From: Shewanella electrodiphila
GTDB taxonomy: Bacteria > Pseudomonadota > Gammaproteobacteria > Enterobacterales > Shewanellaceae
Reading direction: 5' to 3'
NCBI RefSeq assembly: GCF_023283985.1
Contig: NZ_JAKIKU010000003.1
Span: 310,001-374,000, forward strand
Length of the DNA stretch: 64,000 nucleotides
Part shown: in pieces, positions 27,261 through 37,301 of the stretch
Layout: the number at the start of each line of letters is the position of its first letter
How positions within the stretch are numbered: position 1 is the first letter of the stretch
The notes under the pieces: generated by a model
What the model saw: the letters and a program-made list of their open reading frames with translations, nothing else
Told to the model about the DNA's origin: nothing
Database searches by the model: none
Position numbers and translations under genes: made by a program

Positions 27261-30200
27261 TTATCTCGGTCCTTCGCAATGAAGGATCAACAAATTAAGT
27301 TCACGTAACGCCACCGAGAATTTGGCAAAGTCATGACTTTGAGAGACTTTAAAGTCTGCTAATAGGTGGAACCAACGTTCCAATAGCTTCTCGTTATTGT
27401 CTATCCATTGCTGAATAATTGAATCGGCATTACAAGTATCTGTACACGCTCGCAGCACAGTAGAGCTCAGTGCGCGTTGCTGCCAATCTAATTCTTCTCT
27501 GAAGGCGGCACGAGCAAGCGCTTGCCAATGGTTAGATACGGGCTGATTACTAATTTGTTCAAGGAACCAATGTAATTCAACTTTTGCACCAAGTCTGAAA
27601 TAGGTTTCAGCCACAAGCTGAACTGACTTACCTTCGATTTGGGCAATTTGGGCGATATCTAACGCTGAGAACAAGGTACTCATTTTAGCAACAACTTGTG
27701 CTAAAGACTCAGGTACTTTTTGTTCTGTTAGTGATTTTATTTCAGTTGAAATCGCAATCACTTCAGCAGCAATCATATACTGATCAACATTGGTCTTTAA
27801 TTCTTCAAATACAGGTTTGAAGAACGCCACTGTTTGCTCAATATTCTCACCTTTGGTGCGATGACGGATGAACCAGCGACAAGCACGACGCATATTGCGA
27901 CGTAGTTGATGTAGCATTTCACTTTGCACGTCAGCAGAGACAATACCGTTTAATTCAGTAATTGATTGAGTTAAATCAGCTAAACCGAAAACTTCGCGAG
28001 CCATAGTATAACAAATTGCGGCTTCGGCTACTGTGGCACCTGTCTCATCCTGCATGCGTTGCACGAAATTAAAGCCCATGTCATTAACAAGTTCATTAGC
28101 TAATGATGTAGCAATAATTTCACCGCGCAATGGATGCGCAATCATTTTATCAGCATATTTGTCTTGTAATTTCTGAGGGAAATAAGCCGTTAGCAATTTA
28201 CTTAAGAATGTATCTTCAGTGATTTCTGCTGTAACTAATTGCTCTTTTAATACCATTTTTCCATAAGCAACTAACACAGATAATTCTGGACGAGTTAATG
28301 CTCTGCTATTGGCTAAACGATCTGCAAGTTCATCATCTGTTGGAAGGAACTCTAACGCTCTATCCAACTTGCCATCTTTTTCAAGATACTGAATATAACG
28401 AATGTGTTCTTTTAATTGTGAAACACCGTGAGCCTGCGTCACTGAAATTGTACGAGTTTGATCATTACAATCTTGAAGTACAATATCCCCCACTTCATCA
28501 GTCATTGATTCTAATAAGCGGTTACGTTGTTTAACGGTAAGTTCACCGTCTGCCACTAACGTATTAAGTAAGATTTTAATGTTCACTTCATTATCTGAAC
28601 AATCAACACCGCCAACATTATCAACAAAGTCAGTATTAACTCGACCACCATTAGCCGCGAATTCAATACGCCCTAATTGTGTCGCACCTAAATTGCCACC
28701 TTCACCAATGATTTTAGCGTTTAATTCATTACCATTGACACGAATAGCATCGTTTGCACGATCGCCAACTTCAGCATGCGTTTCAGAAGTCGCTTTAACG
28801 TAAGTACCAATACCACCATTCCAAATCAAATCAACACGCATTTTTAGCAATGCTTGCATTAACTGGTTCGGGGTCATGGTGTCTGAATCAGTTTCAAGCA
28901 TTCCCTTGATTTCTTTAGTCAACTTAAGTGACTTAGCAGAACGATTAAAAATCACCCCACCTTTAGACATCAATTTAGTGTTGTAATCTTCCCAGCTTGA
29001 ACGCGGTAGATTAAACAAACGCTCACGCTCTACGTAACTCTTTTCAGTATCCGGGTTTGGATCAACAAAGATATGCATGTGGTTAAATGCTGCAACAAGC
29101 TTAGTATGGCGCGATAACAACATACCGTTACCAAATACATCGCCTGCCATGTCACCCACTGCTAAACAGGTAAAATCAGTTGTTTGGCAATCAATACCTT
29201 CTTCACGGAAATGACGTTTAACCGATTCCCAAGCCCCTTTCGCAGTAATACCCATTTTTTTATGGTCATAACCGTTACTGCCGCCAGATGCGAAAGCATC
29301 ACCTAACCAGAAGTCATACTCAATGGCAATTTCGTTGGCAATATCAGAGAAAGTCGCAGTACCTTTATCAGCTGCAACAACGAGGTATGCATCATCTTCA
29401 TCATGACGTACTACATCTTTTGGCGGTACCACTTTGCCTTCAATGATGTTGTCGCTGATATCAAGTAAACCACGGATAAATAATCGGTAACATGCTTGGC
29501 CTTCATTAAAGAATGCCTCGCGGCCACCTTCAGTTGGTAGCTGTTTACACACGAAGCCACCTTTTGCACCAACAGGTACAATAACGGTGTTTTTAACCTG
29601 TTGCGCTTTTACAAGACCAAGCACTTCAGTACGGAAATCTTCACGTCTGTCAGACCAACGTAAACCACCACGCGCTACTTTACCGCCACGTAAATGAACA
29701 CCTTCAACTCGCGGAGAGTATACGAAGATTTCAAATTTCGGTAATGGGCGAGGCATTTCAGGAATGTCTTCAGGTAAGAACTTAAACGAAATGTACGGCT
29801 TGTTTTCGTTTTTGTTCAATGTTTGATAGAAATTGGTACGCAGTGTTGCGTTGATCAAATCTAAATAACGACGAATAATACGATCATCATCTAAGCTCGA
29901 TACGTCCTCAAGACGCAAATCCACCTGTTCTAAAAACTTATTTAACGTACGAGTTTTTAATTTTGGATTAAATTTACGAATGAACATTTTAACTAGTAAG
30001 TCAGCTATTTGCGGATAGCGATTAAACGTTTCTTCAATGTATGACTGACTAAAAGTTGCATCTATTTGACGCATATATTTAGCGTAAGCACGCAAAATAG
30101 ACACTTCACGACCCGTTAAGCTGGTCGCTAAAATCATTCGGTTAAAGCCATCATCTTCAAGTTCTTTATCCCAAACTTGTGATAATGCATTTTGAAAACG

Positions 30201-32105
30201 ATCTTGGCTATCAGCAAGGTTTTCAATGGCAGCGCCCTGCACTGTCATTAAGAAGTCTAAAATCCAGAAGGTTTGACCATCTGCAGTTTTAACTTCGTAC
30301 GGGCGTTCATTAATGACCCTCAAACCAAAGTTTTCAAGCATAGGTAGCACATCAGAAAGATGAATAGGTTCATCTTTATGAAATAGCTTTAAGCGGACTT
30401 TATTATCATTTAATGCCGTTTCTTGTGGCTGATAAAAAAGCATGCCCAATTTATGTTCGTCGTTCAATGCTTCAAGGTGTTGAATATCAACCACTGCTGA
30501 ACTAGGCAACACATCTTCTTTATAACTCGGTGAAAATGCCGTGAAGTAACGCTTAATAAGACCCGTTCCTGACTGCTCACCAAGAGCATTATTCAGTGAA
30601 CTATGTAGTTTATCTTCCCAAGAGCGAGCTGCTTCAATTAGGTTTTTCTCAATAGCAGCCACATCGACGTCCATATTATTATTGTCAACTTTAATGATGT
30701 AATGAGTACGCGCTAAAGTTGATTCTGAGAAGTAAGTGGTAAATTCAACATCTTCACTACTGTTAAAATGTTGAGCCAAAATGCGTTGTGTATCTTGACG
30801 TAATTTGGTGTTGTAACGATCTTTTGATACATACACCAAACAAGATAAGAAACGACCAAAACCGTCTTTACGGACAAATAACTTTAATTTGTCACGATCT
30901 TGCATTTCTAAAACGCCGCGAGCGATATGAGCAAGCTCATCTTCTTTAGCTTGTATCAGCTCATCGCGAGGTAAGTTCTCAAGGATATTCATTAACGCTT
31001 TATAGTCATGAGAGCGAGGCGTTAAACCTGACTGCTCCATAACGCGTTCAACTTTACCAGCAAGTAGCGGAATTTCACGTGGGCTTCGATTATATAAATT
31101 AGAAGCATATAGGCCTAAGAATCGGTCTTCGCCTATGACATTACCTGCTTTATCAAAACGTTTGATACCCACATAATCGACATATGCAGGGCGATGTACA
31201 CGACTTTTGGTTGAGCTTTTAGTAAGCACTAATAAGCTTTCATCCAGCGCTTCTTTACGGGCAGAAGCTGAGAACGTAGACAAAAGTAATCCACGATCTG
31301 CATGTTCAGCACTCGAGCGGCTCATTAAGCCTAAGCTTGAATCCAAATCTGGTACTAACTCAACATCACCTTCAACACGCTTTAACTCGTAATGTCTGTA
31401 ACCAAGTAATGTAAAATGATGATTATTGAGATAAGTTAGGAATTTAGTCGCTTCTTCCATTTCAGCTTTATCGCCTGGAAATGGTTGTTTTGGTAATTGC
31501 TTAACCGTCTCGGTTAACTTATCTGACATTTGCTGCCAATCATCAACTGAAGACACAACATCAGCAAAAACTGACTCAAGTTCTTTACCAATGGCTTTAA
31601 TATCGGCTTCGCTACTTTGACGATCGATTTCAATTAAAAATACCGCAACATTTTCAGTTGCTTCAGGTGCATCTTTAATAAAAGAAACTTCTTTAACCAA
31701 TTCCTCATCACGAACTAATGCTAACGGTGTATGTAACACCATGTGCGCCGTAATGCCCATGCGGTTTAATGCCATAGTCACTGAATCAACCAAGAAAGGC
31801 ATATCTGGTTGAATAATTTCAATAATACTATGGGTAGACTGCCAGCCATGTTTCGACTGACTTGGGTTAAACACACGGATGTGGCTGTTGGTTTTAGCTG
31901 ATTTGTTTAGCGCATTCCAAAGGCTTAATACGGCACCATAAAGGTCGCTGTCATTACGAGCATTTAAGTCGTCTTTTGACATATGGGCGTATATACAATT
32001 GGCAAATTGCTCAACTTGTTTAGCTTGAGAATTAGGGATTTTTTTATGAATTAAATTGACTACATTTTCTAGTAGTACTGAAGGCATTGCATCTTTAAAG
32101 GCCAT
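27261..32105 (-). CDS. gdhB: NAD-specific glutamate dehydrogenase, 180-kDa type
   Basis: Oxidative deamination of glutamate to 2-oxoglutarate and ammonia with NAD. The 1614 residues match the large bacterial GDH class (about 1600). A long N-terminal regulatory region includes ACT-like segments; the catalytic core begins around residue 770 with HLRGGKVARGGLRWSDR and VIVPVGAKGGFVCK (substrate lysines), followed by VAADKGTATFSDIAN, FASGGSNGYDHK, and AVGDMAGDVFGNGMLLS. A helical C-terminal domain follows. No frameshift over 4.8 kb. RBS AAGGAAA; two TATAAT hexamers lie upstream (about 32145 and 32275, minus strand). Monocistronic. Confidence 0.97.
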   Translation of the reverse strand: MAFKDAMPSVLLENVVNLIHKKIPNSQAKQVEQFANCIYAHMSKDDLNARNDSDLYGAVLSLWNALNKSAKTNSHIRVFNPSQSKHGWQSTHSIIEIIQPDMPFLVDSVTMALNRMGITAHMVLHTPLALVRDEELVKEVSFIKDAPEATENVAVFLIEIDRQSSEADIKAIGKELESVFADVVSSVDDWQQMSDKLTETVKQLPKQPFPGDKAEMEEATKFLTYLNNHHFTLLGYRHYELKRVEGDVELVPDLDSSLGLMSRSSAEHADRGLLLSTFSASARKEALDESLLVLTKSSTKSRVHRPAYVDYVGIKRFDKAGNVIGEDRFLGLYASNLYNRSPREIPLLAGKVERVMEQSGLTPRSHDYKALMNILENLPRDELIQAKEDELAHIARGVLEMQDRDKLKLFVRKDGFGRFLSCLVYVSKDRYNTKLRQDTQRILAQHFNSSEDVEFTTYFSESTLARTHYIIKVDNNNMDVDVAAIEKNLIEAARSWEDKLHSSLNNALGEQSGTGLIKRYFTAFSPSYKEDVLPSSAVVDIQHLEALNDEHKLGMLFYQPQETALNDNKVRLKLFHKDEPIHLSDVLPMLENFGLRVINERPYEVKTADGQTFWILDFLMTVQGAAIENLADSQDRFQNALSQVWDKELEDDGFNRMILATSLTGREVSILRAYAKYMRQIDATFSQSYIEETFNRYPQIADLLVKMFIRKFNPKLKTRTLNKFLEQVDLRLEDVSSLDDDRIIRRYLDLINATLRTNFYQTLNKNENKPYISFKFLPEDIPEMPRPLPKFEIFVYSPRVEGVHLRGGKVARGGLRWSDRREDFRTEVLGLVKAQQVKNTVIVPVGAKGGFVCKQLPTEGGREAFFNEGQACYRLFIRGLLDISDNIIEGKVVPPKDVVRHDEDDAYLVVAADKGTATFSDIANEIAIEYDFWLGDAFASGGSNGYDHKKMGITAKGAWESVKRHFREEGIDCQTTDFTCLAVGDMAGDVFGNGMLLSRHTKLVAAFNHMHIFVDPNPDTEKSYVERERLFNLPRSSWEDYNTKLMSKGGVIFNRSAKSLKLTKEIKGMLETDSDTMTPNQLMQALLKMRVDLIWNGGIGTYVKATSETHAEVGDRANDAIRVNGNELNAKIIGEGGNLGATQLGRIEFAANGGRVNTDFVDNVGGVDCSDNEVNIKILLNTLVADGELTVKQRNRLLESMTDEVGDIVLQDCNDQTRTISVTQAHGVSQLKEHIRYIQYLEKDGKLDRALEFLPTDDELADRLANSRALTRPELSVLVAYGKMVLKEQLVTAEITEDTFLSKLLTAYFPQKLQDKYADKMIAHPLRGEIIATSLANELVNDMGFNFVQRMQDETGATVAEAAICYTMAREVFGLADLTQSITELNGIVSADVQSEMLHQLRRNMRRACRWFIRHRTKGENIEQTVAFFKPVFEELKTNVDQYMIAAEVIAISTEIKSLTEQKVPESLAQVVAKMSTLFSALDIAQIAQIEGKSVQLVAETYFRLGAKVELHWFLEQISNQPVSNHWQALARAAFREELDWQQRALSSTVLRACTDTCNADSIIQQWIDNNEKLLERWFHLLADFKVSQSHDFAKFSVALRELNLLILHCEGPR

Positions 32106-32323
32106 GTTGCAGTTTCCTTAAGCGTTTATGGCAGCGCTTTTATCATTATATTGGATGCTTCGGCTTGTTGATTCAGTCTAAAACTGAGATCTGGAGCAAA
32201 GTTTATTACTAATTAACTGCTATATCGAGCACTATTTTAGTGGTAGATCCTCTAAAATCCTTGTTAACTATAGAATTATAGTCACTATTTGACCAATCAA
32301 GCGTTTAGATAGACTAACTATGC

Positions 32324-32350
32324 AAAAAAAAGAGGAGCCTAAGCTCCTCT
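32324..32350 (-). terminator. Intrinsic terminator of the DUF1302-MMPL operon
   Basis: AGAGGAGC / GCTCCTCT (32331-32338 and 32343-32350) with a CTAA loop, followed on the minus strand by seven T. Twenty-two bases past the stop of the MMPL gene. Confidence 0.92.
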
Positions 32351-32371
32351 TAATATTTTCAAACCGTTTAT

Positions 32372-34726
32372 TTACTTGGGTTTGCGCCAGAATACCGCTG
32401 ACAACGCAGGTAAAATAATTATCGCACCCAACATATTTACTAAAAACATGAAAGTTAACAAAATACCCATGTCCATTTGGAACTTAAGTGCTGAAAAGAA
32501 CCAAGTACTCACACCAATAGCTAAAGTTAACCCTGTAAAGATGACCGCACTACCACGTTCAACTAAGGCTTCAAAGTAGGCTTGCTGGACTGCCATACCT
32601 TGAGTAAGTTTACCTGACATGGTCGATAAAATATAAATACCGTAATCCACGCCAATACCCACACCCAATGCAATAACAGGTAATGTACTCACCGCTAAAC
32701 CGATATCTAGCCACGTCATTAATGCTTGCGCTAATGTTGAAACCACATATAAAGGCACAATCACGGCGATAGTCGCTTTAATTGAACGGAAGCTGATGAG
32801 ACATAAAACAAACACCGCGCCATAAACATAAATCATCATAGGTAGCTGTGCTTCGCTAACAGCCTCATTTGTAGCTGCCATCACGCCAACTGGCCCTGAA
32901 GCTAATTTAAACTGCAATGTGTCAGTATTAAGCTGCTCAGCAACTTGTTTTACTTTGGCAGTCACAACTTCAATGGTTTCTGCTTTATGATCTTTTAAGA
33001 ACAAGAAAACTGGCATCACTGAACAATTACCGTTAAGTAATCCAGAGGTAGTTGGCACACGGCCTACAGCTTGCACTAAGCTCGCTGTGGTACGAGGAAG
33101 CACTTGCCATTTAGGATTACCCTCGTTGAAACCGGCATTCACTCGCTTAGAGACTGACGCTAAACTTGCTGTCGACTCAACACCTGGTGTATTGCCAACC
33201 ATCCATTCAAACTGATCAATTTCATTTAGAATGGAATGATATGTACAGGCTTCAGGTGTCGCTTCAACAATCACAGTCATATAATCAGTCGTAATTGAAT
33301 AATTGTCTGTTATATGGAAAGTATCTTGGTTATATCGAGAATCTAAATGAAGTGCTGGCGCACCGCCCTGCAAGTCACCAATTTTGATATTGCTTGCTTG
33401 CTGAAAACCAAAGCCGTATAGCACTGCGGTGCAAACTAATACAATGACAGCATATTTAGGTGTCGCGAATTTTGACAAGCTGCGCCACAAACCTTCAATT
33501 TTGGCTTTTTTAACTGGATCTTCTTTTTCTGGCTTAATCGTGGTGTATGAAATCACCAAAGGCAATAAAATGAGATTGGTTAAAATAATAACAGCCACAC
33601 CCAATGAAGCTGAAATTGCGAGTTCTCGGATAATACCAATATCAATAGCCAATAACGTTAAAAAACCAACGGTATCAGATAATAGCGCTACGCCGCCCGG
33701 CACTAATAAACTGCGAAATGCCGATGCTGAAGCTGCTTTGGTATTTTGACCATCGAGTACACGACGTCTAACAGCATTGATCATTTGAACGCCATGACTA
33801 ACGCCAATTGCGAACACTAAAAACGGTACTAGAATTGACATAGGATCTAAGCCAAAACCGACCACAGTTAATAACCCTAGCTGCCAGAAAACAGCAACAA
33901 GGCTGCACACAAGTGGGAGAACCGTTAGAATTAACGACTTAGAAAATAAATACACCATGACTGCAGTAATCAAAATCGCAATCAAGAAAAACAGTAATAC
34001 GCCTTTTGCCCCTTCTGCGACATCACCTGCCATTTTAGCAAATCCAATAATATGGATTTTAATCGTTTCCGTTTCGTATTTGCCACGTAATTGATTTTCT
34101 AATTGTTTAGCGAATTGAATCGTGTTGAGTGGTTTAGTCGTAATATCTTTTTCAGCACCTTCAGACTCGGCCATTTCTTCGTCTGTTTTAGCCACAAAAT
34201 CCATTAACTGCGCAGTTAACATCGCTGATGAATAATCATTTGATACTAAACGACCAACAATACCTGCCTTTTCCACATTGTCACGAACAACATTCAGGCC
34301 ATATTCATCGTTACGAAAATCTGCAGGTATCACTGGTCCGCCAGCAAAACCATCTTCAACAACTTCAGTAAAACGTGTTGAAGGAGAATATAAAGACTTA
34401 ACTTGGGAACGCTCTACACCCGGGATAAAAAACAGTTCATCATGAACCTGTTTAAGGGTTTCGAAATATTCAGGATTAAATATATTACCGCTAGTGTCTT
34501 CAACAGACACCATAATCCTATTCGCACCACCAAAATCTTTTTGATGCTTTGTATAGGTTTTCATGTACTCATGATTAAGCGGTATGTTTTTACTAAAAGC
34601 CGCATCCATTTTTAATTGGCTTGCTTGATAACCAAGAAAAAGTGTAATTAACATGAATGACAAAATCACCCACATGCGGTTTCTGAAAAGATGGGTTTCA
34701 AATCCATTGACCAGTTTTTCTAACAT
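32372..34726 (-). CDS. MMPL-type RND transporter (HAE3 family)
   Basis: 784 residues with the duplicated RND layout: a first helix (WVILSFMLITLFLGYQ), a periplasmic domain (about 45-225), five to six helices (about 230-405), a helix and second periplasmic domain (about 425-620), and helices to the end. The proton-relay region carries FLVFAIGVSHGVQMINAVRR in the first half and ALGVGIGVDYGIYILS in the second, the MmpL/HpnN-like pattern. HAE3 proteins move hydrophobic molecules such as sterols, hopanoids or lipids from the inner membrane to the periplasm. No adaptor of the AcrA type is present; instead the gene ends an operon with DUF1302, DUF1329 and YCF48 genes. Confidence 0.9.
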   Translation of the reverse strand: MLEKLVNGFETHLFRNRMWVILSFMLITLFLGYQASQLKMDAAFSKNIPLNHEYMKTYTKHQKDFGGANRIMVSVEDTSGNIFNPEYFETLKQVHDELFFIPGVERSQVKSLYSPSTRFTEVVEDGFAGGPVIPADFRNDEYGLNVVRDNVEKAGIVGRLVSNDYSSAMLTAQLMDFVAKTDEEMAESEGAEKDITTKPLNTIQFAKQLENQLRGKYETETIKIHIIGFAKMAGDVAEGAKGVLLFFLIAILITAVMVYLFSKSLILTVLPLVCSLVAVFWQLGLLTVVGFGLDPMSILVPFLVFAIGVSHGVQMINAVRRRVLDGQNTKAASASAFRSLLVPGGVALLSDTVGFLTLLAIDIGIIRELAISASLGVAVIILTNLILLPLVISYTTIKPEKEDPVKKAKIEGLWRSLSKFATPKYAVIVLVCTAVLYGFGFQQASNIKIGDLQGGAPALHLDSRYNQDTFHITDNYSITTDYMTVIVEATPEACTYHSILNEIDQFEWMVGNTPGVESTASLASVSKRVNAGFNEGNPKWQVLPRTTASLVQAVGRVPTTSGLLNGNCSVMPVFLFLKDHKAETIEVVTAKVKQVAEQLNTDTLQFKLASGPVGVMAATNEAVSEAQLPMMIYVYGAVFVLCLISFRSIKATIAVIVPLYVVSTLAQALMTWLDIGLAVSTLPVIALGVGIGVDYGIYILSTMSGKLTQGMAVQQAYFEALVERGSAVIFTGLTLAIGVSTWFFSALKFQMDMGILLTFMFLVNMLGAIIILPALSAVFWRKPK

Positions 34727-34864
34727 CTTATCGGCCCTATTATTGTTGTTTTATTTTTACACTAACTTAGTGTTTATTTTGCTCAATTTACACCGTAACC
34801 GTATCTTCCAGACACGTTTACTTGCCCCGTCACTGAACAAATCCATCGTAAAGCTTAAGCGACT

Positions 34865-35875
34865 CTATTTGAGCTGAAATAAACCTTTTGAACCTGCAAA
34901 CCAAACTTGACCTTGATTATCACTTTCAATAGCGACGATATTTTCGCCTTGTCTACGTGCAATGATATTAGCTTTATCAGTACTATCTAACTCGATAACA
35001 ACACCTGCGTTACCAACAAGGTACAAAGATCCAGAATCAGTAATATAAGCGTTATTAATTGAAGACTTCACCGGTAAAGCGATTTCTTGCCATTGACTGA
35101 ATTGCTTATCGGTTTTGAAAACATGGCCACGTAAGCCCATGACAAACACTGCGCCGTCCGTTTCAATAGCATTAAACATTGAACCTTCATAATCAAAAGG
35201 CTGTGTAACAAACGTTACGCCATTATCATCAGATGTGGCGACAAGTCCTAATTCACCTACCATCAACAGTCGATTATCAGCTAATTGGATAACACGGTTA
35301 AAGTGAGGTAATAACGCTGATCTTTCTGATAAATATAAAGCTTCATCTTCAGCTTTTAAATCAGCAAGGTATGAGACATCTTCAGGGAATAGTAATTCTT
35401 CATGAAACTCTTGAACCCAATGCTTGCCACCATCAGCTGTGCGATAAAACAAACCATACGCGCCAACGGCAATACCTTCATTTTCATTAAAAAATAAAAT
35501 ATCCAAAAGCGGTTTTTCAACTTCTGTAGATTGGAATTGTACTTGCCAAGTTAACCCACCATCTTCAGTGTGAATGATGGTTGCATCATGACCTACCGCC
35601 CAGCCTTGCTTTTCATTTAAAAAGAACACTTTGGTTAATTGGGAAATTACTGGTGAACTCACTTGTTGCCAATCTTGTTGTTTAACTAACACATGACCGC
35701 GTTCACCCACCGCAACAAGGTTTTCACCTGCTTTGGCAATATCTAGAACTAATGAAGACTCAGCGAGTGGCTGTATTTGAACGGTAAGAGGATCGAATTG
35801 AGCATGGACTGGCGCAGTAGAAATTAAACAACCTAAGCTGATTGCGACAACATTGCGAAGTGTGCGAAACGACAT
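34865..35875 (-). CDS. YCF48-like beta-propeller protein, exported
   Basis: 336 residues. Signal peptide (VVAISLGCLISTAPVHA|Q) then a propeller built of repeated blades with the GWAVGHDATIIHTEDGGLTWQVQ, IAVGAYGLFYRTADGGKHW and LVATSDDNGVTFV signatures of the YCF48/BNR group, about seven blades. The cyanobacterial relative (YCF48/HCF136) is a photosystem II assembly factor; here it is presumably an assembly or docking factor for the envelope proteins encoded beside it (inference). Forty-eight bases downstream of the DUF1329 gene and 138 upstream of the MMPL gene, all on one strand. Confidence 0.85.
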   Translation of the reverse strand: MSFRTLRNVVAISLGCLISTAPVHAQFDPLTVQIQPLAESSLVLDIAKAGENLVAVGERGHVLVKQQDWQQVSSPVISQLTKVFFLNEKQGWAVGHDATIIHTEDGGLTWQVQFQSTEVEKPLLDILFFNENEGIAVGAYGLFYRTADGGKHWVQEFHEELLFPEDVSYLADLKAEDEALYLSERSALLPHFNRVIQLADNRLLMVGELGLVATSDDNGVTFVTQPFDYEGSMFNAIETDGAVFVMGLRGHVFKTDKQFSQWQEIALPVKSSINNAYITDSGSLYLVGNAGVVIELDSTDKANIIARRQGENIVAIESDNQGQVWFAGSKGLFQLK

Positions 35876-35923
35876 ACAAACTTCCTTAGAAATAATAGGG
35901 GCGCAATGCGCCCCATAAAGGTC

Positions 35924-37288
35924 TTAGCGAATACCTGCGCGACGTAATGCGTCAGGTGTGAAATTAGCTTCAGAAAGCTTAGCATCGAAATCGTACATGC
36001 GGCCTTCATTATCTAATCCCATTGCTAAATAACGACGAGATTGTAAATCGTGGAAAATTTCTAACGTGCTCCAATGTGTTGGAACTTCGTAGTAGTTAAT
36101 CGAATGTGCTGTACCTACACGGTATAACTCATCACGGTTATCGTACATATCCGTTAGCGAAACCTGCCATGAATCTTCATCGATATAGAAAACACGTGTT
36201 TTATAAATATGACGCATGCCATCTTTAAGGGTTGCTTTAACTTCCCAAACACGGTGCTTTTCCCAACGAGCAAATTCAGGGTTGATATGACCTGGTTTTA
36301 AGATTTGATCATATTCAAGTGAATCTGAATGAAGTTTGTAATCGTTGTAAGGGATATAAAGCTCTTTCTTACCGACCAGTTCCCAGTTATAACGCACAGG
36401 CGATCCGTTAAACATATCGAAATCATCAGTTGTTCTTAGACCATCAGACACTGTACCTGGTGTATCAAAGGCAACATTTGGCGCTTTACGAACACGGCGT
36501 TGACCTGTGTTATAAGTCCAAGCTTGGCGCGGAAGTGCTTCTTGATCCATTGTCTCTTTAACAAGCAAAGCAGTACCTGCAAGACGCGCAGGTTGACGTA
36601 CAACTTGTTTAAAGAAGAACAAAGTATTTGATTCTTTTAATTGATCCAGAGTCACTTCAGGACGGCTGTAGCTAAAGCGAATTTCTTCAGCCGTTTCAAT
36701 TAACGTATAAGAACCACCTGCCGTTGGAGCCGCTTGGCTACGAGCAGTTTTGATATCAACACCACGATAACGCAGGATGTGGTTCCAAATCACTTCTAAA
36801 CCATTATTTGGAATTGGAAATGGCACACTAATAGAAGCGCCACTTACACCGTTACCATTAGCAACCAACTCTGCATTTAAGGCGTTAGCTTTAGTTGCAT
36901 CATAGACATACTGAGGTAAAGAAGCCGTACGACGACTTTCATACACATTCATTTTGTATGTATCTGGGTATAATTCAAAAAGCTTGTTTTGACCCGGCGT
37001 TAAAAATTCAGCGTACTGTGCTTTGTTAGCATTTGTAATGGTGAACAAAATTTTATCAGAAGGAAAAGGATCTGGATGATGCATTCCCTTTTCATAGCCA
37101 GCAACTGGAGAAGTAATACCATTATCCCAAGCAGGAATAGAACCGTCAGCATTACCCGCTTTAACAGCACCAATTGGCGTAAGTTCATTACCCAATTTAG
37201 CTGCTTCAGCTTCAGATACTTTCGCCATCGCTGCTGGCGCACTAAACGCCATGATCATTGCAGCCGATAATATCGTCAGTTTCTTCAT
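35924..37288 (-). CDS. DUF1329 periplasmic/outer-membrane-associated protein
   Basis: 454 residues. Signal peptide (MKKLTILSAAMIMAFSAPAAMA|K). The mature start KVSEAEAAKLGNELTPIGAVKAGNADGSIPAWDNGI and the later PLPRQAWTYNTGQRRVRKAPNVAFDTP-like block (here ALPRQAWTYNTGQRR) are hallmarks of DUF1329. The fold of the family is thought to resemble LolA/LolB, a hydrophobic half-barrel that carries acyl chains; that suggests a periplasmic shuttle or receptor for a lipid-like substrate. No lipobox, so soluble. ATG follows AAGGA. Fourteen bases below the DUF1302 gene's stop. Confidence 0.88.
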   Translation of the reverse strand: MKKLTILSAAMIMAFSAPAAMAKVSEAEAAKLGNELTPIGAVKAGNADGSIPAWDNGITSPVAGYEKGMHHPDPFPSDKILFTITNANKAQYAEFLTPGQNKLFELYPDTYKMNVYESRRTASLPQYVYDATKANALNAELVANGNGVSGASISVPFPIPNNGLEVIWNHILRYRGVDIKTARSQAAPTAGGSYTLIETAEEIRFSYSRPEVTLDQLKESNTLFFFKQVVRQPARLAGTALLVKETMDQEALPRQAWTYNTGQRRVRKAPNVAFDTPGTVSDGLRTTDDFDMFNGSPVRYNWELVGKKELYIPYNDYKLHSDSLEYDQILKPGHINPEFARWEKHRVWEVKATLKDGMRHIYKTRVFYIDEDSWQVSLTDMYDNRDELYRVGTAHSINYYEVPTHWSTLEIFHDLQSRRYLAMGLDNEGRMYDFDAKLSEANFTPDALRRAGIR

Positions 37289-37301
37289 TATTATTATCCT
37301 T